DNA of 64,000 bases from Pholiota molesta (Eukaryota > Basidiomycota > Agaricomycetes > Agaricales > Strophariaceae), in NCBI GenBank assembly GCA_014925825.1, contig JACGCK010000013.1, positions 1 to 64,000 on the forward strand, read 5' to 3'. The notes beneath the pieces were generated by a model. That model was not told the DNA's origin. It ran no database searches and saw nothing but the letters and a program-made list of their open reading frames with translations. Within the stretch, counting starts at the first letter, position 1; each line of letters begins with the position of its first letter. Below are positions 1 through 9,743 of the stretch, in pieces. The translations under genes and the position numbers were made by a program.

Positions 1-1185
1 GCAATGGCATTAGAACGCTCGGGTACCATGCTTTTTCATTTGGGCAGCACGACCAATCAGCAGTTGCATTCAAAACGAGCCTCAAACTCTATACTGAAAC
101 TGGCAACAAGCTGGACAGGCACAGGTTCACACAGGGTTTGGGAATTTGTACAGGCAGCAGGCCGATTTATAGAGGCACAGGCTACTTTATCAGATGCACT
201 GGAGGCCTACCAACAAGCTCAGATCTTCTAGGCCAAGCAAATGTTGCTGAAATCCTATCTAATCTCCACTTCACCCGCGGTAATCTAGTCGAAGCCGAGA
301 AATATGCCACTGATGCCTTAAACAGCAAGACAAGTAAATCATGGAATTGGGGAGGGAAATGCACTCCGGACACTGGGCTGCACATATCTTGCACAGGACA
401 GGGTTCCGGAAGCCAGGCAGGCTCTCGAGCAGTCCCTTAAGTACAGAGGCAGCAGAATGATTCTATTAACCAGCTCATGCCATTGATGACCTAGCGGAGG
501 TGTACATCCGATCCGACCAGCTGTCTGCGGCAGAGGCACTGCTCACAGCATCCTCCAAGGTGGAGATGGACGTGGAACAGATACCCTGCATTTTGACTAA
601 GCTCGGTGGCTCTAATCTGCGGTGCTCGCCTCGACAAGGCCGAACCCGTTTTGGAGACGCCCTCCAGCGCTTCCGAGATTTGATGACAAAGCGGGCAGAC
701 CAGGTTCTCGCACATCTAGGGACCGTATACTTCAAGACCAATCGACTGGACGAAGCAGAGCGGCGCTTAAATCAATCCCAGATCTTGGCACATGGATCGA
801 TTACGAAATACACCGACTTTGGGTCCTCGGAGACCTCTACATCATCAAAGGAGAACTTGAAAATGCGGCAGCTTCATTGGATGCAGCAATGGCTGAATGC
901 AAAGATGGCGGGGAACGTCCATTCTCGTATCAGCAAGGCAACATCCTTCGCAGCATGGGCACCCTCCACGTGAAGCAAAGTCGCGCCGATCTGGCCATCG
1001 ACAAATTCAAGGAAGCGCGCGAGTTCCATCGCAAGGCGCAGTGGGTCTCCGAGCAGGCCACTGACCTCAAGCGGCTCGGCGAGGCGTATGAAATGCTCGA
1101 GATGGCCGAGGAGGCAGGAGCTGCATTCAGGGATGCGGAGGAGCTCATGGAGAGCGTTCGTGAGGCTCGCACTTTGAAGGAATAA
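1..1185 (+). pseudogene. NLR copy 1, 3' part: TPR domain, frameshifted and cut by the window edge
   Basis: This is the C-terminal TPR portion of an NB-ARC/TPR receptor gene; the NB-ARC part lies outside the window. Compared with the copy at 23460-26893, the DNA aligns throughout but the frame changes several times: a G-run is one base short at about 41-45, another base is missing near 212, and more changes lie between about 320 and 660. Only the last third reads openly, from about 750 to the TAA at 1183-1185, and it ends in the shared tail EARTLKE. TPR-type spacing of about 40 residues is visible. It is called a pseudogene because of the number of breaks, but conserved genes elsewhere in this window also carry single-base losses, so part of the damage may be assembly error. 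The gene is followed by repeat block A, like copies 2 and 3. Confidence 0.75.
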
Positions 1186-3770
1186 TCGTAGCTACGTGTT
1201 TTTCTGTACAGACTGTACTTGGTGTGAACGTGATTGGATATGGACGTTTTATCATATGTTGTATTACAGTATGATAGCGAGGGGATTACTGTAAATTTGA
1301 TTTCTTCGCGCCTTCCGTGATGGCGCACAAAACCGCAACCAGACCTGTCTAAACATCTGCTCTCAAGGAGGAGTCGTTGGAAAAATCGAAATTGACCTCC
1401 TTGATTGCTGTTCGAATTCGAAGGCAACACGGCTTGACGGAGGTAAATGAAAACCTTAGAGAAGAAGTAAGGTTCTGATAGTCGCTCGCGCAAGGAAAAT
1501 CTTCGATGAACATGTGATTTCAACTTTATTGGGATATTCTACGGACATGGAACTCGGTACATCAAAGTACACACGGATGGTAGAACACTTTCTTATTGGT
1601 TAGCATCGTGAAAAAGGATGGCACATATCATAGGAACAATGTCAACGTAGCGGGAAGGTGGCAACTTCGGCGTAACACACCGAGCAAGTCACAGTGCGCG
1701 CGGTACCCCACTATTGACCTCCTTAATTTGTGCTGCTCTGGCATAGCTGGGTACTCAACCCAACGTGGTACGCATATAACTACTTGCCATCGGTTCTTAG
1801 CTGAGGCTGCGTAAGAAGATACAAAGCTGGATTGAAAATGGGAGCGTACGAATTTGTATCCTTAGAACGACAGCCTGCAGCAGTAATGTCCGCGAGGTCG
1901 GAGGGGCCGCATCTGTGCCGCAATTATAGTGGAGGTGAGGGGGCGAATAAATAGAAAGATGATTATTTCCTGGACACAAAAGATGAGCTTAGTTAGGTGA
2001 TATCACATTCGTAAAGCACTGACGACGATCATCTATGCCCAAGAGGGGGAGAAATAAAATGCAGAATTAAATCGCTTACCGAAGTCTCTACAAATGCGCG
2101 CAGCGTGTCGCCGTCGTCGTGAACTCAGAGATCAAAGAGTTGAGAGGATCCGAATTCGCAGCGAGTTTTGGATATAGACGGCTACAGAGGGTCCATTAGT
2201 ACAAGCGCTATCGCAAATCGTAGTCCGATAAGCATACAAACAATAAAATTCAACCACAGAAATAGTAACGTACCAGATGCCGCCGAGCCTTGCTCTTCTA
2301 CCGCTCCCCCTGCTGATTGATCGCCAAATGATCTTCTGAAAGACTAAAAATTAGCATCAGTTTCTAACCGTACAATAGCATATATAGGTACTTACTTCGC
2401 TCTAAAATGCAAGAGGCTGAACATCCATAGAGATCGAGCCTATCGCCGCTGGTGACAGCTGCTGGAGGTGTGGTGAGAGCAGCGAAATCAAGTCGAAGTG
2501 AATTGCCTTCGGAGTAGCGGGTGTTGCGGGTATAGAGACATCGTCGGTCACTTGCATCGAGCTCGTTCTGGCAGGCGAGGGTCGAGATTGGGATCGGAGA
2601 CGACGTCGCAAGAAGAGAGTGGAGGAAATGGCGAGCGCATGAGATTTTTCTATAACGACGCAATGAAGTGCAATGAACGGCTGCAACCCTGCGGCGGTGC
2701 AGTATTTACTGAGGAACGGGTGATGGTGGATTTGAATCTTCTTTAAAGAAGTGCACCTGAACTAGAGAGATCTGTAGAGGTAGAGAATCAATCAACGGGT
2801 AGACGAAGATGGGACAGAGCACCTACATCAGTAGAAATGCGCCAAAGCGTCAGAAGAGCATCATAAAGCCTGCTGCTCTCCAACGGTGACCCTGGCAGAA
2901 GTTAAAGACAGTCGAGGAATCGTGGCTCCAGCACTCTGATGAGACGGAGAATACTTCATGTTGGGGCTGGACCCTAGTGTCAGACGATGCAACATCAAAG
3001 GGCTATGCGGACGAAGGGGGTAAGGGCGGAGGCAGAGGGAGAGTCAGTGGACCGTCGAAGGCCGATCCCGGGAAGACACAAAGTCGAAAAACATGTCGAT
3101 GCGGCCATCTGTCCCAACAAAGAATATCAGTACTGAGTAGAGTGTGCGCGCAAAGAGGGTTGAATCATACAATATCCGCTATCGGGGAAAGAGAGGTAAA
3201 ATGACACCTGGTCGAAACGCGCCCTTGGAACGGCCGTCTGTGTCAGGAGAAGATTATGGGGTATTCCAGGCTGTGGACGACGCCGCAACAGAGGGGGCAG
3301 GACGAAGAAACAGCACGGGCACGACGACTAGTGACGGATTGGATCAAAAGATACACGTCGGGCTAGCATCCACGAAAATGTTATGTAATCGACAAGGAGT
3401 GCAAAGACGATAAGCTGTACGTGGACATGTACTTACTAGTGATCCAAGGATGGCATTTAGTGCGGTGACGGAAATCGTTGTAGTTCCATTGAGAGTCGTT
3501 TGCGAGCTAAGCATAGTACTTGGGTTCACTGCACAGCCTCTCAGTCTCACAACTCAGCGCCGTCCATATCCTCGAAATGTCTGTTCCAACGTTGCTCCGC
3601 TCATCCCATTGTCAAACCCCGAATGTTTTTCGATCCTGATACAGTTCTGATACGAGCTTCGAGAAATGTCAGATCGTCATTGAAATGTCTATTATTGGGG
3701 TTCTCTCACACACACCAGACACTTCTGACAGTGTGCGAAGCGGAAAGTCGGAAGCGTCCTGAATTTCATT
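1186..3770. repeat. Block A, copy 1: NLR 3' flank with a decayed minus-strand gene
   Basis: This stretch repeats behind NLR copy 2 (13284-15730) and copy 3 (26894-29170), and its first part also behind copy 4 (58790-59171, inverted). The first 70 bases after the stop codon are almost the same in each copy, including the words GTAGCTACGTG and TACAGTATGATAGCGAGG. Further on, the shared segment at about 1640-1750 and the segments at 2400-2750 and 2970-3490 keep their order and spacing. The alignment was made by eye, so edges are approximate. The distal end (3400-3560) is present in copies 1 and 2 but was not seen in copy 3. Confidence 0.8.
2399..3560 (-). pseudogene. Block A gene, copy 1: unrecognised multi-exon gene, decayed
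   Basis: Function is not recognised. Coding character is inferred from comparison of copies on the minus strand. An exon at about 3432-3500 reads GTTTISVTALNAILGSL and ends at a GTAAGT donor (copy 2 reads GTTTISVTALSAIRGSL). A later exon at about 2400-2560 reads FDLISLLSPHLQQLSPA in copy 1, and nearly the same words in copies 2 and 3 (FISLLSPHLWQLSPAVIG in copy 3). Between them are matching segments that carry frameshifts and stops. The third-base pattern and conserved splice donors suggest a real protein gene at some time, now broken. It converges on the NLR gene upstream. It could also be an unknown transposon-borne gene. Confidence 0.4.
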
Positions 3771-3819
3771 AATACGCATGACGCTGCTCTGTACTTAACA
3801 TTCATAACCTATACTGGCA

Positions 3820-4740
3820 CTCGACAGACATCCAAGACCTCCGAAAGCGTCGAACGAACACCGCCGTGGAATTACGCTGCAGTGCAAACTCGGCTAATTC
3901 GTCAGCGGCGCGCGACGAGGGTAAGTAGGTACTGTATCGGAACGCAGAACAAGGCATATGTGATCGGCGGGAACAAGGAGGTCGTCCCCAATCGAATTGG
4001 CAGCAGCGTTTCGGTCCAGCGTGCGGATACCGGTCCACCGAGACTGCCACATCCACATCGCACCCATAATCCAGTACTTAAGGGTCCTATGCTTTCGGTG
4101 ATACGAGTACTGGATCCCTAGGGAGCGTTGGAAATACGAACATTGGCGTCGATTCACATTGGAGGATGGAGCGGGAGGAGTCAGTCGGACAACGATCATG
4201 AGGCGCGTGACGCCTGTCGTGGTGGGTCATATACCCCAGAGTTGACGTCGACCATCCATACGCGAGCGAGGTCATTAGAGGAAGGCGAAATCGATCGCAG
4301 ATGTGGGAAACGAGGATTTATAACAGAATTCGCGTCGCGCTGAAACATTGAGTTCCCATAGCAGGTCAAGACAGCATAAGGATGAGATGACTAGGGTGTC
4401 CAAAACATCGAGCAGGAGCAGCGAAGAGGAATAGAAGAGCACGGCGCCCTAAAGGCCTTGGGTTCAGCCAACCGTCTCGCTACGGCCACCCACACTGTTT
4501 CGACTGCGCGGCCAATGCACTAGAGGAGCGCGTGGATATCGGCAGAGGAACCATGTACATGAAATTGTGACATATCCGAGGGAACGAGTTTCGCGTCGCG
4601 CTGAAACAGTCCGTGAATATAGCATATCGCAAAACAGTGAGGATGGAATCACAGCAGGCATGCAAGAAGTTTAGCAGGAGACAAAAAGTAGGAACTGGAA
4701 TTCCTGCAGGCGTCCAAGGAGCCATTATTATGGCTGATCA
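3820..4740. repeat. Block B, copy 1
   Basis: This segment is related to 15990-17040 and, inverted, to two parts of 56640-58780. Shared landmarks are the GCGTCGAACGAAC word at about 3848, a stretch around 4230-4260 containing CCCAGAGTTGACGTCGACC, and a stretch near 4560-4620 around CGTCGCGCTGAAACAG. On the minus strand several copies keep the reading WMVDVNSGVYAP or a close variant, which suggests coding origin, but stops and frame changes interrupt it. No known family is recognised. Confidence 0.65.
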
Positions 4741-4799
4741 GCTTGCGCGGCCTCATCGCCTACGCGACGTTTCGTCCCCAGACTGAGAATTACAACGTC

Positions 4800-5620
4800 A
4801 CATACAGGAAATCGAACAGAGATATGGATCGTGTGATCGATGAGAGGAGAAGACGAGAATTATCGCAATGTTCCTTAGGCATCCTCACTTGGAGATCAGG
4901 CAAATGAGGTCGATCCCACATCGCAGGGAACCCATATAGTATAGTATGCATCGCAGAAATGGGAAGGATGCAAAGAAGACAGCCAGAAATTTGCGAAAAC
5001 GCACGGGATTGGGGTGGAGAACAGAGGTATACGTTGGAGAGAAATCGCCGTTCGAACAGAATAGATACTTCTGACAAGATAGGTCAGAATGGGCGCGTCA
5101 AAAGGTCTACGAGAGGCATACGTACTTACGATGGAACAAAAACGCGTGTGGGATGCGGGCATCACGGTCAAAGGAGAAGCCATGGACGCTGGATCGTTGG
5201 GAAGTGGCCGCGATAGTACCAGAGCACCTGGAGACGTCCCATCTGGAGAGTACGTTGGCGGCGGGGTATAGAGACCCGACGCGGTCTGACATTGACACCG
5301 AATAGGGGAAAAACGGATGGAGGTCGTTCCATCCTCCGCACCATGCACGTAAGAGTGTTGGAGTGGAGGCGCAGGCAGGCCGCGCAGGCGTGCAATGCCC
5401 AGCACTTGTTCGAACACCGGTGATAACGCCAGCGCGTTCATTCTACAATTCAAGTGGCCCCAGGACTGGAAGTAGCATACGAGCGTCGTAGATCGTAGCC
5501 GCGGCAAGGGGATAATAGAGTCGTGAGCGGCTGACGGCGAGGGGAGAACCTTGTCAGTGAGGAAATGGATCCGACGTCGAAAGACGCGGCATGTATATGA
5601 GTGCGACATAACTCGGCAGA
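4800..5620 (-). pseudogene. Block C gene, copy 1: unrecognised multi-exon gene
   Basis: Function is not recognised. Three copies exist (here, 8000-9290 and 17100-18860). On the minus strand an exon ending FSFDRDARIPHAFLFHRK (about 5130-5190) is followed by a typical 55-60 nt intron with a GTACGT donor, a CTGAC branch site and a CAG acceptor near 5080. The next exon begins KYLFCSNGDFSPTYTSV; the copy at 8.5 kb reads KYLLYPKKEFCPSYNSV after the same intron. This pattern supports true coding on the minus strand. A 237-codon open frame also runs through 4896-5609 without honouring this intron and is probably chance. The segment abuts block D. Confidence 0.45.
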
Positions 5621-6560
5621 GGCAGGGCGAATTAGGAAATTAGGATGGTTTTAGGATGTTGCAGGAGTCCCCCCGTTGGCGAAGAAGAACTGGGATGGAC
5701 CCTGTATGTCATGCCGGCGTGCGTCCAACCTCATCCATCCTTCTTTGCCTTCTCGCCCTTCTGCTCATTGTCCTCGTCGTGGTCCGCCTCATCATTGCGC
5801 TTGCAATCTGCCCTATCGCCATCCTCGTCATCGCGCTTGCGCCCATGCTCTGCGGCCCTTCCTCGACAAAGCGGAGCCATTGGCAGCCATGACATCAGAG
5901 GCGAAGTTGAAGTTAACGCCCTGGTCGATGACCTCAAGGCCTATGGACACGCCGAGCTGGAAAAGGTCGTCGACAACGCGGCTGAACTCGCCGATAGGGG
6001 TTGCGGGTGGCGTTCAGCGAACTTTGGCTATGGAAACAGCGACGGTCTCGCTTTCGATGAGCATGAAGTGTTTGGCGACACGTCAGAATCTGGAGGGGAG
6101 ATTGTTAGCGGAGGAAGACAGAGGGATGGGCAAGATCGGAAAAAAGAAGTGGGGATAGAGCAGGGAGGGAAGGATGGAGCGCGACGATGGGACGGAACGA
6201 AGAGATAGGATGGGATGCTAGGGACTCACGCTGGTCTCGTAGACGAGGCGAAGCGCATACACCTTGTCTGTTGCCCTGAGGATGCCAATCCAATCGTCCT
6301 CGGCGCGAGAGCCGTAGAGACTAAGAGAGCGCAACCAGGCTCACACTCAGAGCAATGGGCCAGTTGCGGCTGCGGCGGAGGGTTGTGCACGGGAGACAAT
6401 GCCCTCCTCGCCCCATTCAAAGTTGGCGTCTATAGCGATGGCTATTACGCGTCAAAAATGCCGTGCCAGGTGGGAAAAGATATCGACGTACCATCGAGGA
6501 CCTTTCGAAGGTACCGGCTTCCTGGAATCTGGTGTCGAGTAAGTGCATGATTTGGTATGG
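5620..6560 (-). pseudogene. Block D gene, copy 1: unrecognised gene with conserved splice sites, decayed
   Basis: Function is not recognised. Homologous pieces lie at 19430-20210, 20590-21570, 21800-22450 (all minus) and 62880-63960 (plus). Reading on the minus strand, an exon at about 6225-6420 ends with a VYALRLVYET reading (LVYEA in other copies), followed by a GTGAGT donor at about 6231, an intron to the CTCCAG acceptor at about 6092, and an exon that opens SDRVAKHFMLIESETVA. A TGA follows soon after, then an open stretch containing FASDVMAANGSALS at about 5870-5920. A second intron with donor GTACGTCGATATC is at about 6420-6495. The splice sites are kept in the other copies, which argues for a real gene family, but every copy here shows breaks. 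Confidence 0.45.
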
Positions 6561-6699
6561 AAGACAAAGAGGACTATCGGGAGTATGTAGCCGCGGTATA
6601 GCCTAGCGTAAAAAGAAAGAGCACGGACCATCAGCCACAAATAGCAAACAAATCACCGGTCCGCACTCCCCGACCCTGACTTCGGCCTCTATCATTATG

Positions 6700-7940
6700 C
6701 GCACATCGACGAGTTCCCACATCGACAAAGCCTCCAATGCCCTCCCCCACCGCGCGTTCTCCAGCACACCCGATATCTGCGCTCCCATAGGAAATCCTCA
6801 AAAACATCTTCATTCACTGCCTCCCGCGCGACCCTCTCCTCCAACGGCAGCCAAGCAGCACGACAGCGCCCATCCTCCTCTGCCATATCTGTTCGTCCTG
6901 GCGACAGCTCCCCCAAGCTTCTGCCACCCTCTGGACACATCTTTCAAAATGCTTTCCCCATTGTAGCACTGCAATTCCCCTCCTCTGGCCCCGCCTTCGA
7001 ATGGACATATGAGTTTTAAAGAGCGCGATATCGCGTTCTGCGCTGGTGGAACGCGAAGCAGGGTTAGATTCCACCGTTTCTTGCCTTCAAGGTGGCCCAA
7101 ATAGACCGCGGCGACATAAACCGAAAACCAACGACAAGCAACTTAGCATTGCTTCTCGAATATCTAACTTCGGCGCAATATCTCGAACTAGACGTATTCT
7201 TCTGTAACTGGATCCATGCGAAGGGTCAAGTTGGACATCCGACCGTCTTCCCTAGCCCCCATACGGTTCCATCCCTCCCAGCACTGCAGCGTCTATCCCT
7301 AACGGTCAGATTCCCGAACAATATCATTGTTTTCCCTACCCAGTGGTCTACCCTGACCCACCTCTCCTTGCACACCTCGCTTTCGCTCCTTTCCTGGCCC
7401 CCACTGATTCGCGCCGTCCCACGCCTCCGATGGGGCACTTCGACCTCGCCCTCGACGCTCCGCCGCACACCCTCCCCCGCGCAACCCCACATCCTCCGCT
7501 ATGTACCCTCCCAACGCTGACAACACTTTCCATCAACTTTCCATCGTGATCCGCAGCACCCCAGACCGCAGCGCCGTCTCCCCCCTCAGCGCCCTGTTCG
7601 CGGCCCTCCACTCCCCGCCGTGCACACGCTCGCGCTCTGCCCCGCCCGGCGCGAGAGTATGAGAAGGCCGCCGCGCCCTCCGCGAGCTCTCCACCGCGCT
7701 CGCCTCCACGCCCGCGGTCACGCAGCGCGCACTCGAGGACGCACGTCGCCCCGCTCTGGCGCCGCGCCGCGCCGCGCCTGCACCTCGCGTTCCCCGCCCC
7801 GCCCCGCCTCGCGCTGCACGCAGCCGCGGGAGGCCGGTCCTCGCGCTGTTCGTGCGCGGGCTCCTCGCCGCGGCGCGCGCGTGGCGCGATCTCCGGAACG
7901 CGGGCGTGCCCTGCAGCGCGCGGTCGCGATCAGCAACTAC
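6700..7940 (+). pseudogene. F-box-like protein gene, decayed
   Basis: The frame at 6782-7020 gives SALP, a TAG stop, then EILKNIFIHCLPRDP, and later APILLCHICSSWRQL and LWTHLSKCFP. This is the F-box layout usual in mushrooms: LPPEIL, then an IF-HCLP helix, then a C-x-V/I-C-x-x-W helix and an L-W-x-x-L end. The stop sits exactly where the second proline of LPPEIL is expected. Downstream, 7092-7520 keeps leucine-rich readings such as LPALQRLSLTVRF and WSTLTHLSLHTSL, as in the LRR-like C-terminal part of such proteins. F-box proteins normally recruit substrates to SCF ubiquitin ligases. This copy is broken by the stop and by frame changes. The last part (7550-7940) is extremely GC-rich. It lies between block D and block C inside the NLR cluster. 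Confidence 0.6.
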
Positions 7941-7999
7941 GCGCCGTTTTTTTTTTCACTAGATGCTAATACTTACGAACATGGGAGTGCCGCCGCAGC

Positions 8000-9290
8000 T
8001 TTCGAGATTCTTAGCTTGACGCGAGGTTGCATGGTGTCCATAGGGAGTCGAGCGCACGTCGATAAATATGACATCCTACAAGGCGTACGGGCATATTATG
8101 GTGGACAGCGGGGTGATTTAGAATGTACGGCTTGGACACGAGGGGTGTGGTACGGAGGACGGAGGAAGCAGAGGTATCGGCGCGTGCGATTGGCGCTGGA
8201 GTGTGGATAGAACCTTGAGCGGCCTTCGCGGCGTTCCGTCTCCAAGTTGAGAATGACATCCTCCGGTGCACGTACTGAACGTACGCAATGGTGGCAGGCA
8301 CCGCGTCATCGATGGAGATGCCATGGTACATGCAATGAGCTGCCCAGAGCCATCGACACTTGTCGATCGATTCGACATCGCATGACATTCGTATGGCTGC
8401 CATATGCGTCACAGAAATGGAAGGAGTCAAGAGGGCCGCTCAAGATGGGGTGAACAACAGAATTATAGCTTGGACAGAATTCCTTCTTCGGATAGAGTAG
8501 GTACTTCTGATGGGGGATACTTAGGTCAGAATGGGTGCGTCGATAGGAGAACGCAAGGCATACGTACTGTACGATACCAATGAGACGCCTGTACAGGGAT
8601 ATGGGCACCGCCATCAAAAGAGAAGTCACGGACGTTGGATTGTTGGGGAATGGCTCTAGTGCAGAATCCAGGACCAGCAGCACCTGGCGATGACACAGGA
8701 AGGGTCCATATACCGTGCGGAGAGTGCGATGGCGAGGACCTGACGTGGCCTGGCAGTCACATCGAATAGAAAAGGATGGACGGAGGTCAGAAAAATATAG
8801 CCATCAGTGCCTGGAGTGCATTACGACTTTGAGATACGATAGAGCTGAAGCAATTAGCGGCTGAATGGTGCAGAAAGGTTGCTGATCAGTAAGAGGTGCG
8901 AGGAGGGGAACGAAGAAAGACTCGTACGTTCTGACCAGCGCTGACCTCGATCTCATCGTCCGTACCCATCATCCTATCAGTGTCATAACTTGTTCATTCG
9001 CTTCTTTCACCATGAACATTCGACAGGTCGCGCGATCTGAGTGAGGAATAGAGAGCGGAGCGGCGATGATCATGCGGTGGGAGCTGAGAAACGAGCGAGC
9101 ATAGCACTGGTTGAGCACATAATTCGGATGGAAGGGAGAGACTGTAGAGAAAGGTCAATATCGTCCTGGACACCTGACAGAGAACGTGAGCGTGATGCAA
9201 CTGAAAGGAAGAAAAAAACGGTGCATACCGTCTGTGCGCATGCTCGCACTCCAGCCTAGACATCTTGACGCAGTAAACGTGAGTGCGAGT
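8000..9290 (-). pseudogene. Block C gene, copy 1b: unrecognised multi-exon gene
   Basis: Function is not recognised. This copy keeps the longest readable coding parts of block C. On the minus strand an exon around 8600-8650 contains DFSFDGGAHIPVQASHWYRT, then an intron near 8511-8575 (GTACGT donor, CTGAC branch), then KYLLYPKKEFCPSYNSV. An open frame of 139 codons spans 8011-8430 and contains WLWAAHCMYHGISIDD and ATIAYVQYVHRRMSF. A further conserved segment near 9155-9225 reads MHRFFLPFSCITLTFSVR, comparable to MHAFLLPFRCIALMFCVR in the copy near 18.7 kb. The hydrophobic content of these parts could mean a membrane protein, but I cannot place it in a family. It lies directly upstream of NLR copy 2, in the opposite direction. 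Confidence 0.45.
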
Positions 9291-9573
9291 ATCAGCGATG
9301 TTGTGGCAATGGGGACGATGAAGGGAGGAGGAAGACCTGGTGCGGTGTGAAAACCCAAGCGCCGGGCTTTAACCGCTGACCGGTCCGGGCGTCTAAAGAC
9401 TAGTTGGGCGAGCGCGCACAAAGTACCTGCCTACGGCAGAGGCCCATTAAATTTCTCAGTACATGTACAAGGACCGAGTGAATTGTATATATAAATCATG
9501 ATACTAGAAAGTGGCACTGCATTGCTGTGAAGTTTGAACCTGTGCCTACAATAATCGAACAAAACCACACCAG

Positions 9574-9586
9574 TCCTATATATAAG
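9574..9586 (+). promoter_or_regulatory. TATA-like element upstream of NLR copy 2
   Basis: The sequence CCTATATATAAGT lies about 160 bases before the proposed start codon at 9744. Position and sequence fit a core promoter, but A/T-rich words occur elsewhere, so this is only a suggestion. Confidence 0.3.
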
Positions 9587-9743
9587 TATGCCTGACAGAT
9601 CAATGATATTGCTGTGGACGTCAAAAAACAAGGCTGTTCCCACTAGTACAAGTACAACGGCGCTGATTCATAGAACAAGAACCATCTCATACCTGTTCCC
9701 AACAGACAACATCCACCCATCACCACTAGGCTTCAACGGAATC

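Noticed and set aside
4896..5609. Open frame of 237 codons on the minus strand in block C
   Set aside because: It reads through a well-conserved intron and is in a different frame from the exon readings shared with the other copies, so I consider it chance.
7945..7965. T-run as trace of a retrocopy poly-A tail
   Set aside because: The F-box relic upstream is on the plus strand, so a tail would be A-rich, and no target-site duplication was seen.
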